Positions 22,200 through 32,371 are shown, numbered from the stretch's first letter. The stretch is DNA of 64,000 bases from Oceanobacillus kimchii X50 (GCF_000340475.1 NZ_CM001792.1:1758659-1822658), one strand, 5' to 3'. A program made the numbers and translations. The notes: generated by a model from the sequence alone, not told the origin.

Positions 22200-25000
22200 T
22201 TAAACCATTGCTCCGCTTTATCGATTAGTTTTTGTGTAGAATCATAATGCATTGGTACTTTGGGTATTGACTCTGTAAAATATTTTCCGTATCTTGCATT
22301 AACAATTCGAGCATCGCAAACAAAGACAATCCCCCTATCGGATGAGGAACGTATTAATCTGCCAAATCCCTGTTTAAATTTAATAACTGCATTTGGCAGA
22401 GAGAGTTCCATAAACGGATTTTGTTGCTGCTTCTTCAAAATAGCTGATTTTGCTTCAACTACGGGATGGTTTGGTGGTTGAAAAGGCAATCTAACAATTA
22501 CTAAAGATGATAAATCATCCCCTGGTATATCTACACCTTCCCAAAAAGAACTTGTGCCTAAAAGAATCGCTTGGTCAAAGGATTGGAAGTTTTTCTTTAA
22601 GCGTGCTCTACTACCACTAGTAATTCCTTGCCCAATCAACATATATTTGTCCGTCTCCATCGTTTCTTTTAAAACATAATACGCTTTTCTTAACATCTCA
22701 TATGAAGTAAACAATACAAGCATTCGACCAGATGTTATCTCAGCTAAAGAAATAATTGCTTCTGCTGTCGCATAGACAAAATCATCTATATTTCCGTACT
22801 TGATGTTCGGGAAATCATTTGGCACAAACATTTGAACTTGTTGATCATAAGCAAATGGTGATTTAATTTGTTCTGTCATGCATGAATGTAATGATAGACC
22901 TAATCGTTTCTGCATAAACGAGAATGATTGATTCATCGTTAGTGTGGCGCTAGTCATCACAACACTTTCTTTTTCATGGAAAAATTCGTTTTCTAAAAGT
23001 TCGGCAACATTAGCTGGTTCGCTATACAAAAATACAGAGTGATTTTGACCTTTTTTATCTATTTCAATCCATTTAATTTGTTCCACTTCTCCATCTGAAA
23101 AAAACATTAGCTCTAATCCATCTATATACCTCTGTAACCATTCGACCATTTGTAATAATTCTTCTCGGTGATTTTTTTCAGATTGATCTTCTTGGCTAAT
23201 TCTTTCTTCAACCATAAAAAGAATATGAATTAGATCTCGAAAGTATAAACTTAATCGAGATGACATATCTAATATTACTTGCCACGATTCACCAGTTTCC
23301 TTCTCCATATCCATCCGATACTGTATCCTACCTACATCACTTAAAGCTTGGTTACTCAAATGTTGTTGAGAAACATAATGATATATAGCTTGGAAAAGAT
23401 CTTCAATCTCTTGTTTTGCATTTTTTAACGTTTCATTCCATTCATGTAATGGAATATCACCATTAGATAATTGATAAGCTTGTACATAATTACCAAAAAG
23501 CTTATCTTCCTCGGAGGAGCCCATTTGATTACATGTAAATTGCATACTCATGTAGTCCATTTTTAAACCATAATGATGTGCTGCTTGTTCTTCAAAATGA
23601 TGTGCTTCGTCAATGATTACTCGTTCATAAGAAGGAAGAAAAGCATAATCATTAAACATATCGGTACATAATAAAGCATGGTTTGTAATTATTATATTTG
23701 CTCGTTGAGCTTTTCTTCTTGCTTGTTGGTAATAAGAATATTGGAACCAAGGAGACTGAGGGTTAATCGACTTTTCTGTATCCGCGGATATTTTTCTGAA
23801 GAATATATATCCACTAGTCGGTAATTGTACTTCATCTATATCACCGGTTCCCGTCTCCGTAATCCATATTAATAACATTGCTTTTGTAAGTGCTACATCA
23901 TAATTGTCTTGACCTTGCTCATAAAGCTCAATAGAGAATTTTTCCAAACTAATATAATGGTTTTTCCCTTTTAATAGTGTTGCCTGAAATGGAATATCGC
24001 TTATTGCATGTATGAGCGGAATCTCCTCGTCTAACAGCTGGGATTGCAGCTGGGTAGTATGAGTACTAATAATTACCTTTTGTTTTTGTTTTACAGCATA
24101 GTATACAGCTGGTAAAAGATATGCTAATGATTTTCCAGTACCTGTTCCTGCCTCAATTAGTGCATGTCTTTTGGAGGTAAATGCATCATAAATGGTTTCT
24201 GACATTTCTTGTTGACCAGACCGTTTTTCATACATTGGGAGATGCTGGGATAGTTTACCACCATCTTCATAAATTGTATCTAAGTATGTACCAAAGGAAG
24301 TTTGGACATTATGTACTTGTTTTACATCAACATCTTTCATATGAAACGCTAAACCTTGAAAAGTTTGAATAGATGGATGATTATCAGTAGAAAAAGCTAA
24401 TTCGTCCAACCTGTTCAGTAAAATTTCTTTGATATCAGAAATGAAAGCACCTTCTAATTTTAGCCACTGTTCAATTGTTTCATATGGTAATTGATTTATT
24501 TTATCAATAAGCTTTTGAAATAATTTCGCCGTTACATATGCATCAGACAACGCTCTGTGTGGATCATCATGCTGTAAGTTAAAATGATCCGATAATTGAC
24601 TCAATTTATATCCAGGGGCTGTCGGGAATAAAATTCTTGATAATTCAACTGTATCTAATACTTGATTATGCAGACGATCCATTCCATTTTCTTTAAGTTC
24701 AGCATTTAGGAAACCTAAATCGAAATTTACGTTATGTGCAATGATGTAACTATCTTCCAGTAGCGATTTTATTGTCGAAGCTTTTTCCTTAAATACAGGA
24801 GCATCGACAACATCTTCATCAGAAATACCTGTCAAATTAGTAATAAATGGTGGAATTGGCTGATCTGGATTAAAGAAAGTTGTTTCAGTATCAATAATTT
24901 CATTGTCTTCAATAATTACCATACCTATTTCAATGATCTTGTCATTTTTTGATGGGGCGTGTCCAGTTGTTTCTAGATCGATTACTACAAAACGATTCAT
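22181..25000 (-). CDS. dinG: DinG-family exonuclease/helicase-like protein
   Basis: A 939-residue two-part enzyme. The N-terminal DEDDh 3'-5' exonuclease (residues about 1-170) has VIDLETTGHAP, HNVNFDLGFL and HRALSDA. The C-terminal part is a superfamily 2 XPD/DinG helicase with Walker A EAGTGTGKS (about 290), DEAHHFEE, and later GTSSFWEGVDIPG and the QGFGRLIRS motif. The four iron-sulfur cysteines of E. coli DinG are not seen, as in other Firmicutes members, where helicase activity has been questioned. The second ATG (25000) is best spaced from GGAGGTG. It follows panD, as in B. subtilis. Confidence 0.93.
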   Translation of the reverse strand: MNRFVVIDLETTGHAPSKNDKIIEIGMVIIEDNEIIDTETTFFNPDQPIPPFITNLTGISDEDVVDAPVFKEKASTIKSLLEDSYIIAHNVNFDLGFLNAELKENGMDRLHNQVLDTVELSRILFPTAPGYKLSQLSDHFNLQHDDPHRALSDAYVTAKLFQKLIDKINQLPYETIEQWLKLEGAFISDIKEILLNRLDELAFSTDNHPSIQTFQGLAFHMKDVDVKQVHNVQTSFGTYLDTIYEDGGKLSQHLPMYEKRSGQQEMSETIYDAFTSKRHALIEAGTGTGKSLAYLLPAVYYAVKQKQKVIISTHTTQLQSQLLDEEIPLIHAISDIPFQATLLKGKNHYISLEKFSIELYEQGQDNYDVALTKAMLLIWITETGTGDIDEVQLPTSGYIFFRKISADTEKSINPQSPWFQYSYYQQARRKAQRANIIITNHALLCTDMFNDYAFLPSYERVIIDEAHHFEEQAAHHYGLKMDYMSMQFTCNQMGSSEEDKLFGNYVQAYQLSNGDIPLHEWNETLKNAKQEIEDLFQAIYHYVSQQHLSNQALSDVGRIQYRMDMEKETGESWQVILDMSSRLSLYFRDLIHILFMVEERISQEDQSEKNHREELLQMVEWLQRYIDGLELMFFSDGEVEQIKWIEIDKKGQNHSVFLYSEPANVAELLENEFFHEKESVVMTSATLTMNQSFSFMQKRLGLSLHSCMTEQIKSPFAYDQQVQMFVPNDFPNIKYGNIDDFVYATAEAIISLAEITSGRMLVLFTSYEMLRKAYYVLKETMETDKYMLIGQGITSGSRARLKKNFQSFDQAILLGTSSFWEGVDIPGDDLSSLVIVRLPFQPPNHPVVEAKSAILKKQQQNPFMELSLPNAVIKFKQGFGRLIRSSSDRGIVFVCDARIVNARYGKYFTESIPKVPMHYDSTQKLIDKAEQWFKKNDAL

Positions 25001-25066
25001 ATACATTTCACCTCCCTTTCTTCCACAGAATTAAAAATAGGAAAACGGATAAGTGTCTCTATGACA

Positions 25067-25450
25067 TTACAGTACCGTCATTGGAGGTTCTTGTTCTATC
25101 ATTTGCTTCACACGGTTTGTCTCGTCCATAATTGCAACTTTCGGATGAAAAGTTTTAAGTTCTTCTTGTGATAAAAGTGCATATGCAATGATAATTACAG
25201 TGTCTCCCGGTTGGACAAGTCTTGCAGCTGCTCCATTTAGACAGATCGTTCCACTATTTTTTTCTCCAGCTATAACATAAGTCTCTAATCGGGCACCATT
25301 ATTATTATTTACGATTTGTACCTTTTCATTAGGTAGAATATCAACTTGTTGTAGGATAGCTTCATCAATTGTGATACTACCTACATAATTTAGGTTTGCT
25401 TCTGTTACAACTGCTCGATGAATCTTACTTTTCATCATCGTACGATACAT
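25067..25450 (-). CDS. panD: Aspartate 1-decarboxylase proenzyme
   Basis: Makes beta-alanine for pantothenate and CoA. The 127-residue proenzyme cleaves itself between G24 and S25 (YVGSITID) to create the pyruvoyl cofactor; this site, Y58-region [10 protein letters not shown] and [12 protein letters not shown] are all conserved. It starts [12 protein letters not shown] as in close relatives. In B. subtilis it is the last gene of panBCD; here neither panB nor panC is beside it and a promoter lies in the 260-base gap upstream. It is followed by dinG. Confidence 0.95.
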   Translation of the reverse strand: MYRTMMKSKIHRAVVTEANLNYVGSITIDEAILQQVDILPNEKVQIVNNNNGARLETYVIAGEKNSGTICLNGAAARLVQPGDTVIIIAYALLSQEELKTFHPKVAIMDETNRVKQMIEQEPPMTVL

Positions 25451-25611
25451 GATTCCATCTCCTGTTCTAAACCTTCAAAATCTTTACCTATTTTCAACCA
25501 TTTTCCAAATAATAATATTTAACTAGAATTACTTTCAATAATCCTGGTAAAATATAAAATCGAGTTATCATGAGAATTGTATTATGTTCAAGCACATTTT
25601 CCTCTTTTTCA

Positions 25612-25639
25612 ATGATAGCAGGATTTCTATCACCGTCAA
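25612..25639 (-). promoter_or_regulatory. Sigma-A promoter for panD-dinG
   Basis: TTGACG (25634-25639) and TATCAT (25612-25617) on the minus strand, spacing 16. It lies in the gap where panB and panC would be expected and gives a leader of about 155 nt. Confidence 0.6.
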
Positions 25640-25710
25640 TAACAAGTTGTGTTACTATTTTTAAACAACAGAGACTTCATGACCTCATAGTTAAGAATTC
25701 ATGAATCTGA

Positions 25711-26697
25711 TTAGTTTGATCGTGAAAACCATTTGATGTCAGCAGAATATAACTTTATTGGGCTCCCTTCTGAAGACTCTACTAATAGAGCACCTTCATC
25801 TGAAATTCCTAGAAACTTACCTACCCATTGTTCATGAAATGTAGTGATTTCGATTTCTGAGCCAATCTTAAAAGCATGTTTTTCCCACTGCTGTTTAATA
25901 TAATGAAATCCATGTTTTACATAATTGTTATACGTACGTTCAAATTTTAATAAAATCTGCTGTAAAAGTGTATGTTTTTCAAAGGTGTGTCCCGTCTCTT
26001 GGAATAAAGACGTGGCTATATTTTGTAATTGTTTATCCCAATGTTGCCTTGACTGATTCACATTTAATCCAATCCCAATAAGAATATATTGAACCTGATC
26101 TTGTTCAGCTTGCATTTCTGTTAATATTCCACATAATTTTTTCTGATTAATTAAAATATCGTTCGGCCATTTAATTAATGGATCGATATTTGTCATTTGC
26201 TGAATTGCATTTGTAATAGCCACTGCAGTGAGTAACGTCAATTCTGACGCACGATTTGGAGGGATGTTTGGGCGCAGAACTATTGTCATCCATAGTCCGT
26301 CTCCATTAGAGTCCCAATTTTTTTGAACCCTACCTCTTCCAGCTGTTTGTTGATCAGCTATTATAATCGTTCCGTGTGATGCTCCATTCTGTGCTGCTTC
26401 GTGACCGACAAGTTGTGTAGAACCTACAGATGTTTTATGGATGATTTCTTTACCTAACCAATCTGTTTCTAAGCCCCATCGTATCGTATTTGTACTGATT
26501 TTATTGGGGGATTGGATAATGCGATAACCTTTTCTCGGCTTAGCTTCAATCATATATCCATCTTTTTCCAATTCTTTCATATGTTTCCAAACAGCGTTGC
26601 GTGATATATTTAGTAGTTCAGAAAGGCGTTGCCCAGATGCATAAACTTCATGATTATTAGATAGTATCTCTATTAATTTGGCTCTTGTCGATTGCAT
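25711..26697 (-). CDS. birA: Biotin-protein ligase and biotin operon repressor BirA
   Basis: Attaches biotin to carboxylases and, when holding biotinyl-AMP, represses biotin genes. The 328-residue protein has an N-terminal winged helix (residues about 5-60, RLSELLNISRNAVWKHMKEL), a ligase domain with the biotinyl-AMP loop AGRGRVQKNW and IKWPNDI, and a C-terminal SH3-like domain (IEITTFHEQWVGKFLGISDE). The HTH marks it as a bifunctional group II BirA. The ATG at 26695-26697 is nine bases from AAAGGA and gives a 25-base overlap with the end of cca. Confidence 0.94.
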   Translation of the reverse strand: MQSTRAKLIEILSNNHEVYASGQRLSELLNISRNAVWKHMKELEKDGYMIEAKPRKGYRIIQSPNKISTNTIRWGLETDWLGKEIIHKTSVGSTQLVGHEAAQNGASHGTIIIADQQTAGRGRVQKNWDSNGDGLWMTIVLRPNIPPNRASELTLLTAVAITNAIQQMTNIDPLIKWPNDILINQKKLCGILTEMQAEQDQVQYILIGIGLNVNQSRQHWDKQLQNIATSLFQETGHTFEKHTLLQQILLKFERTYNNYVKHGFHYIKQQWEKHAFKIGSEIEITTFHEQWVGKFLGISDEGALLVESSEGSPIKLYSADIKWFSRSN

Positions 26698-27875
26698 AAT
26701 ACCCATTCCTTTATTAATTTTTTCTCATTAACTAATTGCATCGTTACTACTAAATATTCGACCTCTTCTAATATATTTTTTATCCACTTCCCTTTTGCGC
26801 GATGTGGAAACCAATCCATTAGATCATTTCCATCTAAATCCAATTGTGATCGCTGCTGGATAGGAAGTGATGCGCTTATTTCTTGTAATAATTCGTGTTG
26901 AATAGTAGTGTTATCTATAACGAAGACCGTACGCATCCATCCAGCCCATAGTTTCTTTGGAAGAATATAGAGAAGCCAATTGTTTAATCCATTAGACTGA
27001 TAAAAATGATAAGCGTTAATTAGTTTCAAGGCATCATTCTTAATATTGTTGGAGCACTTATAATTCCTTGTCCAATCATGAATTTTTATCGTTGGTTCTA
27101 ATAGATGGAATATTGCAATCACTTCTGCAAATGATTGAAGCGGAATGATTTTATCTTTCATATCTTTAAAAATATTACTATACCCTGCTTGAAATATCGG
27201 AAGCTGCTCATCCAGACGTAAATCTATAATATATTGAATTGCCTTAGCAACATGTTGTCCTTGAAATAACTTTGTAAGCTCTACGGTTATCCTTTCTATT
27301 GCAAGATGTTGAATTTGTGACCGTATTGCATACATCGCTTCTAAAGTATCCTTTTGTATCGTACAACCCAACTGACTTGAAAAACGAACCGCACGAAGAA
27401 TTCGTAATGCATCTTCTTGAAATCGCTCTTCTGGATTTCCGACAGTACGAATTAACTTCTTTTCTAAATCTTCTTGACCATGAAATAAATCCGTTATACG
27501 CCCTTTTCTATCCATTGCCAATGCATTTATGGTAAAATCACGTCGACGTAAATCCTCCGCTAAATTCGTAACAAAACGCACGTCATTTGGTCGACGATGA
27601 TCGGTATATTCCCCATCTTGTCTATAAGTTGTGACTTCATACGATTCTCCTTCATGTCGAACAATGACTGTACCATGTTCGATACCGACTGGTATGACCT
27701 TATTAAAAAGTTGCATAACTTCATTAGGAGTAGCAGAAGTAGCAATATCAATATCATGAATTTCTTTTTGTAAAAGTAGATCGCGAACGCATCCACCTAC
27801 AAAATATCCTTCATGGCCATTTGAAACTAATGTTGATAATATTGGTGAAGCTTTTAGGAAAGGTTCTGATATCAT
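26673..27875 (-). CDS. cca: CCA-adding tRNA nucleotidyltransferase
   Basis: Adds or repairs the 3' CCA of tRNAs without a template. A class II enzyme of 400 residues with the nucleotidyltransferase head FVGGCVRDLLL, the metal-binding DIDIATSA, the RRDFTINALA motif C, then EDALRILRAVRF and neck/body helices. GAGGTGG precedes the ATG. It starts 15 bases after the bshA stop and overlaps birA by 25 bases. The bshA-cca-birA run is the same as in B. subtilis. Confidence 0.95.
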   Translation of the reverse strand: MISEPFLKASPILSTLVSNGHEGYFVGGCVRDLLLQKEIHDIDIATSATPNEVMQLFNKVIPVGIEHGTVIVRHEGESYEVTTYRQDGEYTDHRRPNDVRFVTNLAEDLRRRDFTINALAMDRKGRITDLFHGQEDLEKKLIRTVGNPEERFQEDALRILRAVRFSSQLGCTIQKDTLEAMYAIRSQIQHLAIERITVELTKLFQGQHVAKAIQYIIDLRLDEQLPIFQAGYSNIFKDMKDKIIPLQSFAEVIAIFHLLEPTIKIHDWTRNYKCSNNIKNDALKLINAYHFYQSNGLNNWLLYILPKKLWAGWMRTVFVIDNTTIQHELLQEISASLPIQQRSQLDLDGNDLMDWFPHRAKGKWIKNILEEVEYLVVTMQLVNEKKLIKEWVLCNRQEPN

Positions 27876-27890
27876 ATTTCCACCTCTGCC

Positions 27891-29021
27891 TTATTTGTTT
27901 TCTTGTAAAAGTGTATCATATAAGGCTTCATATTGATTTACAATCGTCTCTGATGCAAAGTATTTTTTTACATGTTGTAATGCATTTTCTGAGAATACAT
28001 TCCACTTATTATTATCCATTAATAGGTCTGTTGCATATTTTGCAGCACTTTTACTATCTCCTAAATCAACTATGAATCCAGTTTCTTCATGAGTAAGTAC
28101 TTCTGGTATTCCACCAATGTTTGTTCCAATACTTGGAACTCCGCATGCCATTGCTTCTAATAACACTAAACCAAAGCTTTCTTTTTCAGACATTAACAAC
28201 ATAAGGTCTGCCATGGACAATATATCACTGATATTATTCTGTTTCCCTAAAAATTGTACTTTATCTTGAAGACCAAGTTCATTTACTAAACGGACCATAT
28301 CTCCATATTCAGGTCCATCTCCGATAAGTAGTAATTGGCTGTTAATGTTTTTTTGAACTTTTTCGTACGTATAAATTACATCTTGTACTCGTTTTACTTT
28401 ACGAAAATTAGAAATATGAATGAGTACTTTTGTATCCTCTTCTATTCCAAATTGATACTTTAAATTTTGCATGTTTTTTGGATGATACTGCTGCTCATTT
28501 ATAAAATTATGAATAACTTCTATGGATTTATCTATATCTAACATCTCATTCGTTTGTTGAACTAAGCTATGAGATACTGCAGTAACAGCGTCTGAATGTT
28601 CAATTCCATGACGAATAATTGATGTAAATGCGTTATCGATTGCTAATACAGTTATATCCGTACCATGGAGAGTCGTTACTATTTTGACAGGGTGTTTCGC
28701 TATATCTTTAGCTAAGATGGCACAAATAGCATGAGGCATCGCATAATGTACATGCAAAATATCAAGTTTTTCACGGTCGATAACTTCTGCCATTTTAGCA
28801 GCAAGTGTAAGATCATATGGTGGGTATTGAAAAACTGGATAGTGGCTCATTTCTACTTGATGATAATATACTTTTGGGTATACTTTATCTAATCGAAAAG
28901 GAACACTTGAAGTAATAAAATGTATCTCATGCCCTTTTTCAGCTAATAGCTTTCCTAGTTCTGTAGCAATTACACCTGACCCACCGACAGTTGGATAACA
29001 AGTGATGCCTATCTTCTTCAC
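27891..29021 (-). CDS. bshA: N-acetyl-alpha-D-glucosaminyl L-malate synthase BshA
   Basis: First step of bacillithiol synthesis: joins UDP-GlcNAc and L-malate. A GT4 family retaining glycosyltransferase of 376 residues, starting [22 protein letters not shown] with the Gly-rich sugar-nucleotide loop, and with the GT4 signature [16 protein letters not shown] near residue 280. The start is GTG at 29019-29021 with AGAAGGG upstream, overlapping the mgsA stop (GTGA); a longer frame adds 15 residues inside mgsA. In B. subtilis bshB1 lies between mgsA and bshA; here it is absent. Confidence 0.94.
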   Translation of the reverse strand: MKKIGITCYPTVGGSGVIATELGKLLAEKGHEIHFITSSVPFRLDKVYPKVYYHQVEMSHYPVFQYPPYDLTLAAKMAEVIDREKLDILHVHYAMPHAICAILAKDIAKHPVKIVTTLHGTDITVLAIDNAFTSIIRHGIEHSDAVTAVSHSLVQQTNEMLDIDKSIEVIHNFINEQQYHPKNMQNLKYQFGIEEDTKVLIHISNFRKVKRVQDVIYTYEKVQKNINSQLLLIGDGPEYGDMVRLVNELGLQDKVQFLGKQNNISDILSMADLMLLMSEKESFGLVLLEAMACGVPSIGTNIGGIPEVLTHEETGFIVDLGDSKSAAKYATDLLMDNNKWNVFSENALQHVKKYFASETIVNQYEALYDTLLQENK

Positions 29022-29440
29022 AGTGTCCCTTCTTTCTCTTGTCTCTCTTTGATGATCTCTCTCCATTTCAAATCGCCTCTGCTGAGACCATGAATAAAGA
29101 TCTCTGCACCTGCAATATTCGTTACTAATGGTATCTGATGTACATCACATAAACGCATTAATGCACTTACATCAGGTTCATGCGGTTGTGCAGTAAGTGG
29201 ATCGCGGAAAAAGATAATCATATCCATCTTTCCGTTAGCAATCATAGCTCCAATTTGCTGGTCTCCACCAAGTGGTCCAGATTGAAAACGGTGGATCTTT
29301 AAACCTGTAGCATTTGATATTTTTAAGCCAGTTGTACCAGTAGCATATAAGCTATGTTTTGATAACACATGCGTGTATGCAGTAGTAAATTGAATCATGT
29401 CTTCTTTCTTTTCATCATGTGCAATTAAAGCTATATTCAT
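29018..29440 (-). CDS. mgsA: Methylglyoxal synthase
   Basis: Converts dihydroxyacetone phosphate to methylglyoxal and phosphate, an overflow from glycolysis. The 140-residue protein has catalytic D60 in [10 protein letters not shown] and the phosphate-binding HDEKK and TGTTG segments, plus [13 protein letters not shown] with H88. GAGGGGG precedes the ATG. It overlaps bshA by four bases; methylglyoxal is detoxified with bacillithiol in Bacillus, which fits this neighbour. dapB lies 23 bases upstream. Confidence 0.95.
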   Translation of the reverse strand: MNIALIAHDEKKEDMIQFTTAYTHVLSKHSLYATGTTGLKISNATGLKIHRFQSGPLGGDQQIGAMIANGKMDMIIFFRDPLTAQPHEPDVSALMRLCDVHQIPLVTNIAGAEIFIHGLSRGDLKWREIIKERQEKEGTL

Positions 29441-29463
29441 GCCTTATCCCCCTCGTTATAAGC

Positions 29464-30261
29464 TTACAATAAGTTCTCCAAACCATATACAAGTTCTTCT
29501 AAATCCATAACTTGATTGACACATTCCTTTATACCATCCATAAACGAAGCACGATTCATGGAGTCATGACTGATTGTTAATGTTTGACCAGCACCACCAA
29601 AAATAACTTCTTGATGTGCTACTAATCCCGGTAGACGCATACTATGAATACGCATGCCGTTCATATCCGCACCTCGAGCACCTGGTAATGTCTCTTCTTC
29701 ATTTGGATGACCTTGTTTTTTACTTTCTCGTACGTCTTGAATTAATTCTGCTGTTTTTTTAGCAGTACCTGATGGTGCATCTAATTTTTGATCATGATGT
29801 TTTTCTATTATTTCTACATCTGGGAAGTATTTCGCTGCCATTTTAGAAAATTTCATCATTAATATAGCTCCTATTGCAAAATTCGGAGCAATGATACACC
29901 CTCGTTTCTGTTCTTTAGCAAGTTCTTTAAGCTCAGATAATTGTTCATCCGTAAAGCCTGTTGTACCTACTACTGGTCGTACTTTATATTGTAGTGCTGT
30001 TTTGGTATGTTTATAACCTACTTCAGGGATTGTTAAATCAACAAAAACATCTGCTTGATGCTGCTTTAAGCACGTATCAAAATCTGTGTAAATAGGAACT
30101 TGAAGATCATCTCGGAATTGTTCTAGCTCACCTACAGTTAATCCATCATGTTTATGATCTAAACAAGCGACTAGCCGAAAAGATTCCTCATTTGTAATCA
30201 TTTGTACAGCTTCATATCCCATTCTTCCTCTAGGTCCAGCTAAGATTATATTAATTGCCAT
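29464..30261 (-). CDS. dapB: 4-hydroxy-tetrahydrodipicolinate reductase
   Basis: Reduces the product of DapA in the lysine and diaminopimelate pathway, which also supplies dipicolinate for spores. It has 265 residues: the dinucleotide loop [12 protein letters not shown], the [10 protein letters not shown] segment, and the catalytic substrate motif [21 protein letters not shown] strong GAAGGAGAA site precedes the ATG. It starts three bases after the ypjD stop and belongs to the ypjD-dapB-mgsA-bshA-cca-birA operon. Confidence 0.96.
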   Translation of the reverse strand: MAINIILAGPRGRMGYEAVQMITNEESFRLVACLDHKHDGLTVGELEQFRDDLQVPIYTDFDTCLKQHQADVFVDLTIPEVGYKHTKTALQYKVRPVVGTTGFTDEQLSELKELAKEQKRGCIIAPNFAIGAILMMKFSKMAAKYFPDVEIIEKHHDQKLDAPSGTAKKTAELIQDVRESKKQGHPNEEETLPGARGADMNGMRIHSMRLPGLVAHQEVIFGGAGQTLTISHDSMNRASFMDGIKECVNQVMDLEELVYGLENLL

Positions 30262-30264
30262 GTT

Positions 30265-30606
30265 TTATTCTCCTTCTTCTTTTCTCGTCCAACGATTTTT
30301 ATCTCGAGTTTCAAATTTTTCTATGGATTGTTGAAATGCATCCGATAATTGAAAATCAAGTGAATTTGCGAAGCAAGCGAGTACAAATAGAATATCACCG
30401 ACTTCTTCTTCTACGGTTTTTACATTTTCCGTATGTTTTTTGGGTTTTTCACCGTAATAATGATTAATTTCTCTCGCAAGTTCTCCAGTTTCTTCACTTA
30501 GCCTAGCCATTAATGCTAATGGTGAAAAATAGCCTTCTTTAAATTGAGATATATACTCGTCGGTAAGTGATTGAATGTCTTCAACTTTATGTACGCGTTT
30601 TGTCAT
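30265..30606 (-). CDS. ypjD: MazG-like nucleotide pyrophosphohydrolase YpjD
   Basis: A 113-residue all-alpha NTP pyrophosphohydrolase. The metal site is visible: EETGELAREINHYYGEKPKK and EEEVGDILFVLACFANSLD, the ExxE...ExxD arrangement. It may clear non-canonical nucleotides; the true substrate is unknown. Starting at the ATG 30604-30606 uses the GGAGG site; an upstream in-frame start adds eight residues. It is the first gene of the dapB operon, with a promoter just upstream. Confidence 0.9.
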   Translation of the reverse strand: MTKRVHKVEDIQSLTDEYISQFKEGYFSPLALMARLSEETGELAREINHYYGEKPKKHTENVKTVEEEVGDILFVLACFANSLDFQLSDAFQQSIEKFETRDKNRWTRKEEGE

Positions 30607-30641
30607 TAAAAACTCGCCTCCATCTTCCATACTACCCTTTA

Positions 30642-30670
30642 ATGGTAGCTAAAAGACACCGTTTTGACAA
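30642..30670 (-). promoter_or_regulatory. Promoter for ypjD-dapB operon
   Basis: TTGTCA (30665-30670) and TACCAT (30642-30647) on the minus strand, spacing 17. Confidence 0.5.
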
Positions 30671-30692
30671 ATAATAGGGTTTTAAGATTTGA

Positions 30693-30721
30693 TTGTTTGT
30701 TGTCTAGAATTTGTCTATAAT
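30693..30721 (+). promoter_or_regulatory. Promoter for the YitT-family gene
   Basis: TTGTTT (30693-30698) and a perfect TATAAT (30716-30721), spacing 17, about 50 bases before the start codon. It is divergent from the ypjD promoter. Confidence 0.65.
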
Positions 30722-30770
30722 TAAGAATGGTTTTGTATTTTTCGAAAAATCAGCTTAAGGAGGATAGGTT

Positions 30771-31640
30771 ATGTTCGGATTGAAATTTAAAAATATAGGT
30801 TTTATATTACTCGGTGCAGCAATATTCTCATTTGGAGTTGTACATTTTAATATGCAACACAATCTTGGTGAAGGTGGTTTTACAGGTATTACGTTGCTTT
30901 TATATTTCTTGTGGGAGATAGATCCAGCTATTAGTAATTTAGTACTCAATATCCCAGTGTTTTTTATTGGGTGGAAATTATTAGGGAGAAATACATTTAT
31001 GTATACTGTCATTGGTACATTTGCTGTTTCTTTCTTTCTTTGGCTATTTCAATTAAATCCCTTTCCAATTTATTTGGAAAATGACATGACGTTAGTAGCT
31101 TTATTCGCTGGAGTATTTATTGGTATTGGGCTTGGAGTTATTTTTCGGTATGGTGGTACTACAGGTGGAGTAGATATTATTGCTCGAATTGTAAATAAAT
31201 ATATAGGCTGGAGTATCGGTAAAGCAATGTTTGTCTTTGACTTCGTTGTCATTGTTACATCGATTTTTGTTATTCTTGATCTAGCTCAAGGAATGTACAC
31301 GCTTGTAGCCGTCTATATCGGAGCAAGAGTAATTGACTTTATTCAGGAAGGTGCTTATTCTGCACGAGGTGCGATGATTATATCGAATCATAATCAAGTG
31401 ATAGCTAAAGAAATCATGGAGAAAATGGATCGAGGAGTTACGATTTTAAACGGTCAAGGAAGTTTTTCTAAAGAAAAAAGAAATGTACTTTACTGTGTTG
31501 TAGCCCGAAATGAAATCGTTCGCTTAAAATCAATTATTGAACAAGCTGATCCACATGCGTTCGTATCACTGACTACTGTTCATGATGTGATGGGTGAAGG
31601 GTTTACGTTAGACGAAAACAAAAAACCAATTGAAATCTAA
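30771..31640 (+). CDS. ypjC: YitT family membrane protein (YpjC-like)
   Basis: A 289-residue membrane protein with about five to six helices in the first 190 residues (FILLGAAIFSFGVVHFNMQH, then GEGGFTGITLLLYF and GVFIGIGLGVIFRYGG) and a cytoplasmic DUF2179 domain at the C-terminus (about 210-285, ending FVSLTTVHDVMGEGFTLDE). This is the standard YitT/DUF161 layout; the substrate and role are unknown. GGAGG precedes the ATG. The position next to ypjD matches ypjC of B. subtilis, but here it is divergent from ypjD and convergent with the YugP-type gene. Confidence 0.85.
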   Translation: MFGLKFKNIGFILLGAAIFSFGVVHFNMQHNLGEGGFTGITLLLYFLWEIDPAISNLVLNIPVFFIGWKLLGRNTFMYTVIGTFAVSFFLWLFQLNPFPIYLENDMTLVALFAGVFIGIGLGVIFRYGGTTGGVDIIARIVNKYIGWSIGKAMFVFDFVVIVTSIFVILDLAQGMYTLVAVYIGARVIDFIQEGAYSARGAMIISNHNQVIAKEIMEKMDRGVTILNGQGSFSKEKRNVLYCVVARNEIVRLKSIIEQADPHAFVSLTTVHDVMGEGFTLDENKKPIEI

Positions 31641-31651
31641 ATTAACAACAA

Positions 31652-31685
31652 AACACCCATCGGATATGCCGATGGGTGTTTAAAA
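31652..31685. terminator. Bidirectional terminator between ypjC and the YugP-type gene
   Basis: ACACCCATCGG pairs exactly with CCGATGGGTGT around a 5-nt loop; TTTT follows on the minus strand and TTTA on the plus strand. Confidence 0.75.
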
Positions 31686-31690
31686 CATTA

Positions 31691-32371
31691 CTATTCACGA
31701 TTTGCCGCATAGATAAGAATAAATCTGACTAATTCTGCTACAGCTACAAGTGCAGCTGCTACATAAGTCATTGCTGCAGCATTTAATACCTTCTTCGTTT
31801 CACGTTCTTCATCGTTACGGATAACGCCAGCTGAAATCATTTGGGTCATTGCTCGATTAGATGCGTCAAACTCTACAGGTAAAGTTACTAGTTGGAATAA
31901 TACTGCTGCTGCAAAGAAAATAATTCCAAATAGTAATAAATTAGTCGCACTAAATATGATACCTGCGATAATTAAAAACATGGAAATATTTGACCCGAAG
32001 TTCGCTACAGGTACTAATGCACTTCTAAACTTTAAAAATGCATATTCTTGTTGATCCTGAATAGCGTGTCCAACCTCATGTGCTGCTACAGCCGAAGATG
32101 CCATTGAACGACCACTGTAAATTCCTTCAGATAAATTAACGATTTTCTTACGTGGATCATAATGGTCCGTTAACGTACCTTTTACTCTGCCAATTTGTAC
32201 ATCATATAGTCCATTATCATCTAAAATCTTACGAGCAACATCTGCTCCGGTCATACCAGAGGATGTTGGTTTCTTCGAATATTTTGTATAAGTGCTTTTA
32301 ACCTTCGCTTGGGCAAGCATTGGTATGATCATTAACAAAGCAATGTAAATTAAATATGCTCCTAATCCCAT
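31691..32371 (-). CDS. Neutral zinc metallopeptidase, YugP type
   Basis: A 226-residue membrane-bound metallopeptidase. An N-terminal helix (LIYIALLMIIPMLAQ) precedes the zinc motif AAHEVGHAIQ at about residue 90-100, followed by hydrophobic helices (NISMFLIIAGIIFSATNLLLF and others) and the conserved EFDASNRAM segment that carries the third ligand region. It matches the YugP family, whose function is unknown. GGAGG precedes the ATG. In B. subtilis yugP is elsewhere, so finding it beside ypjB/ypjA is a local rearrangement or a second copy. Confidence 0.88.
   Translation of the reverse strand: MGLGAYLIYIALLMIIPMLAQAKVKSTYTKYSKKPTSSGMTGADVARKILDDNGLYDVQIGRVKGTLTDHYDPRKKIVNLSEGIYSGRSMASSAVAAHEVGHAIQDQQEYAFLKFRSALVPVANFGSNISMFLIIAGIIFSATNLLLFGIIFFAAAVLFQLVTLPVEFDASNRAMTQMISAGVIRNDEERETKKVLNAAAMTYVAAALVAVAELVRFILIYAANRE

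Noticed and set aside
25451..25710. Remnants of panB or panC
   Set aside because: Translation by eye of the minus strand gives no recognisable fragment; only a promoter and leader are evident.
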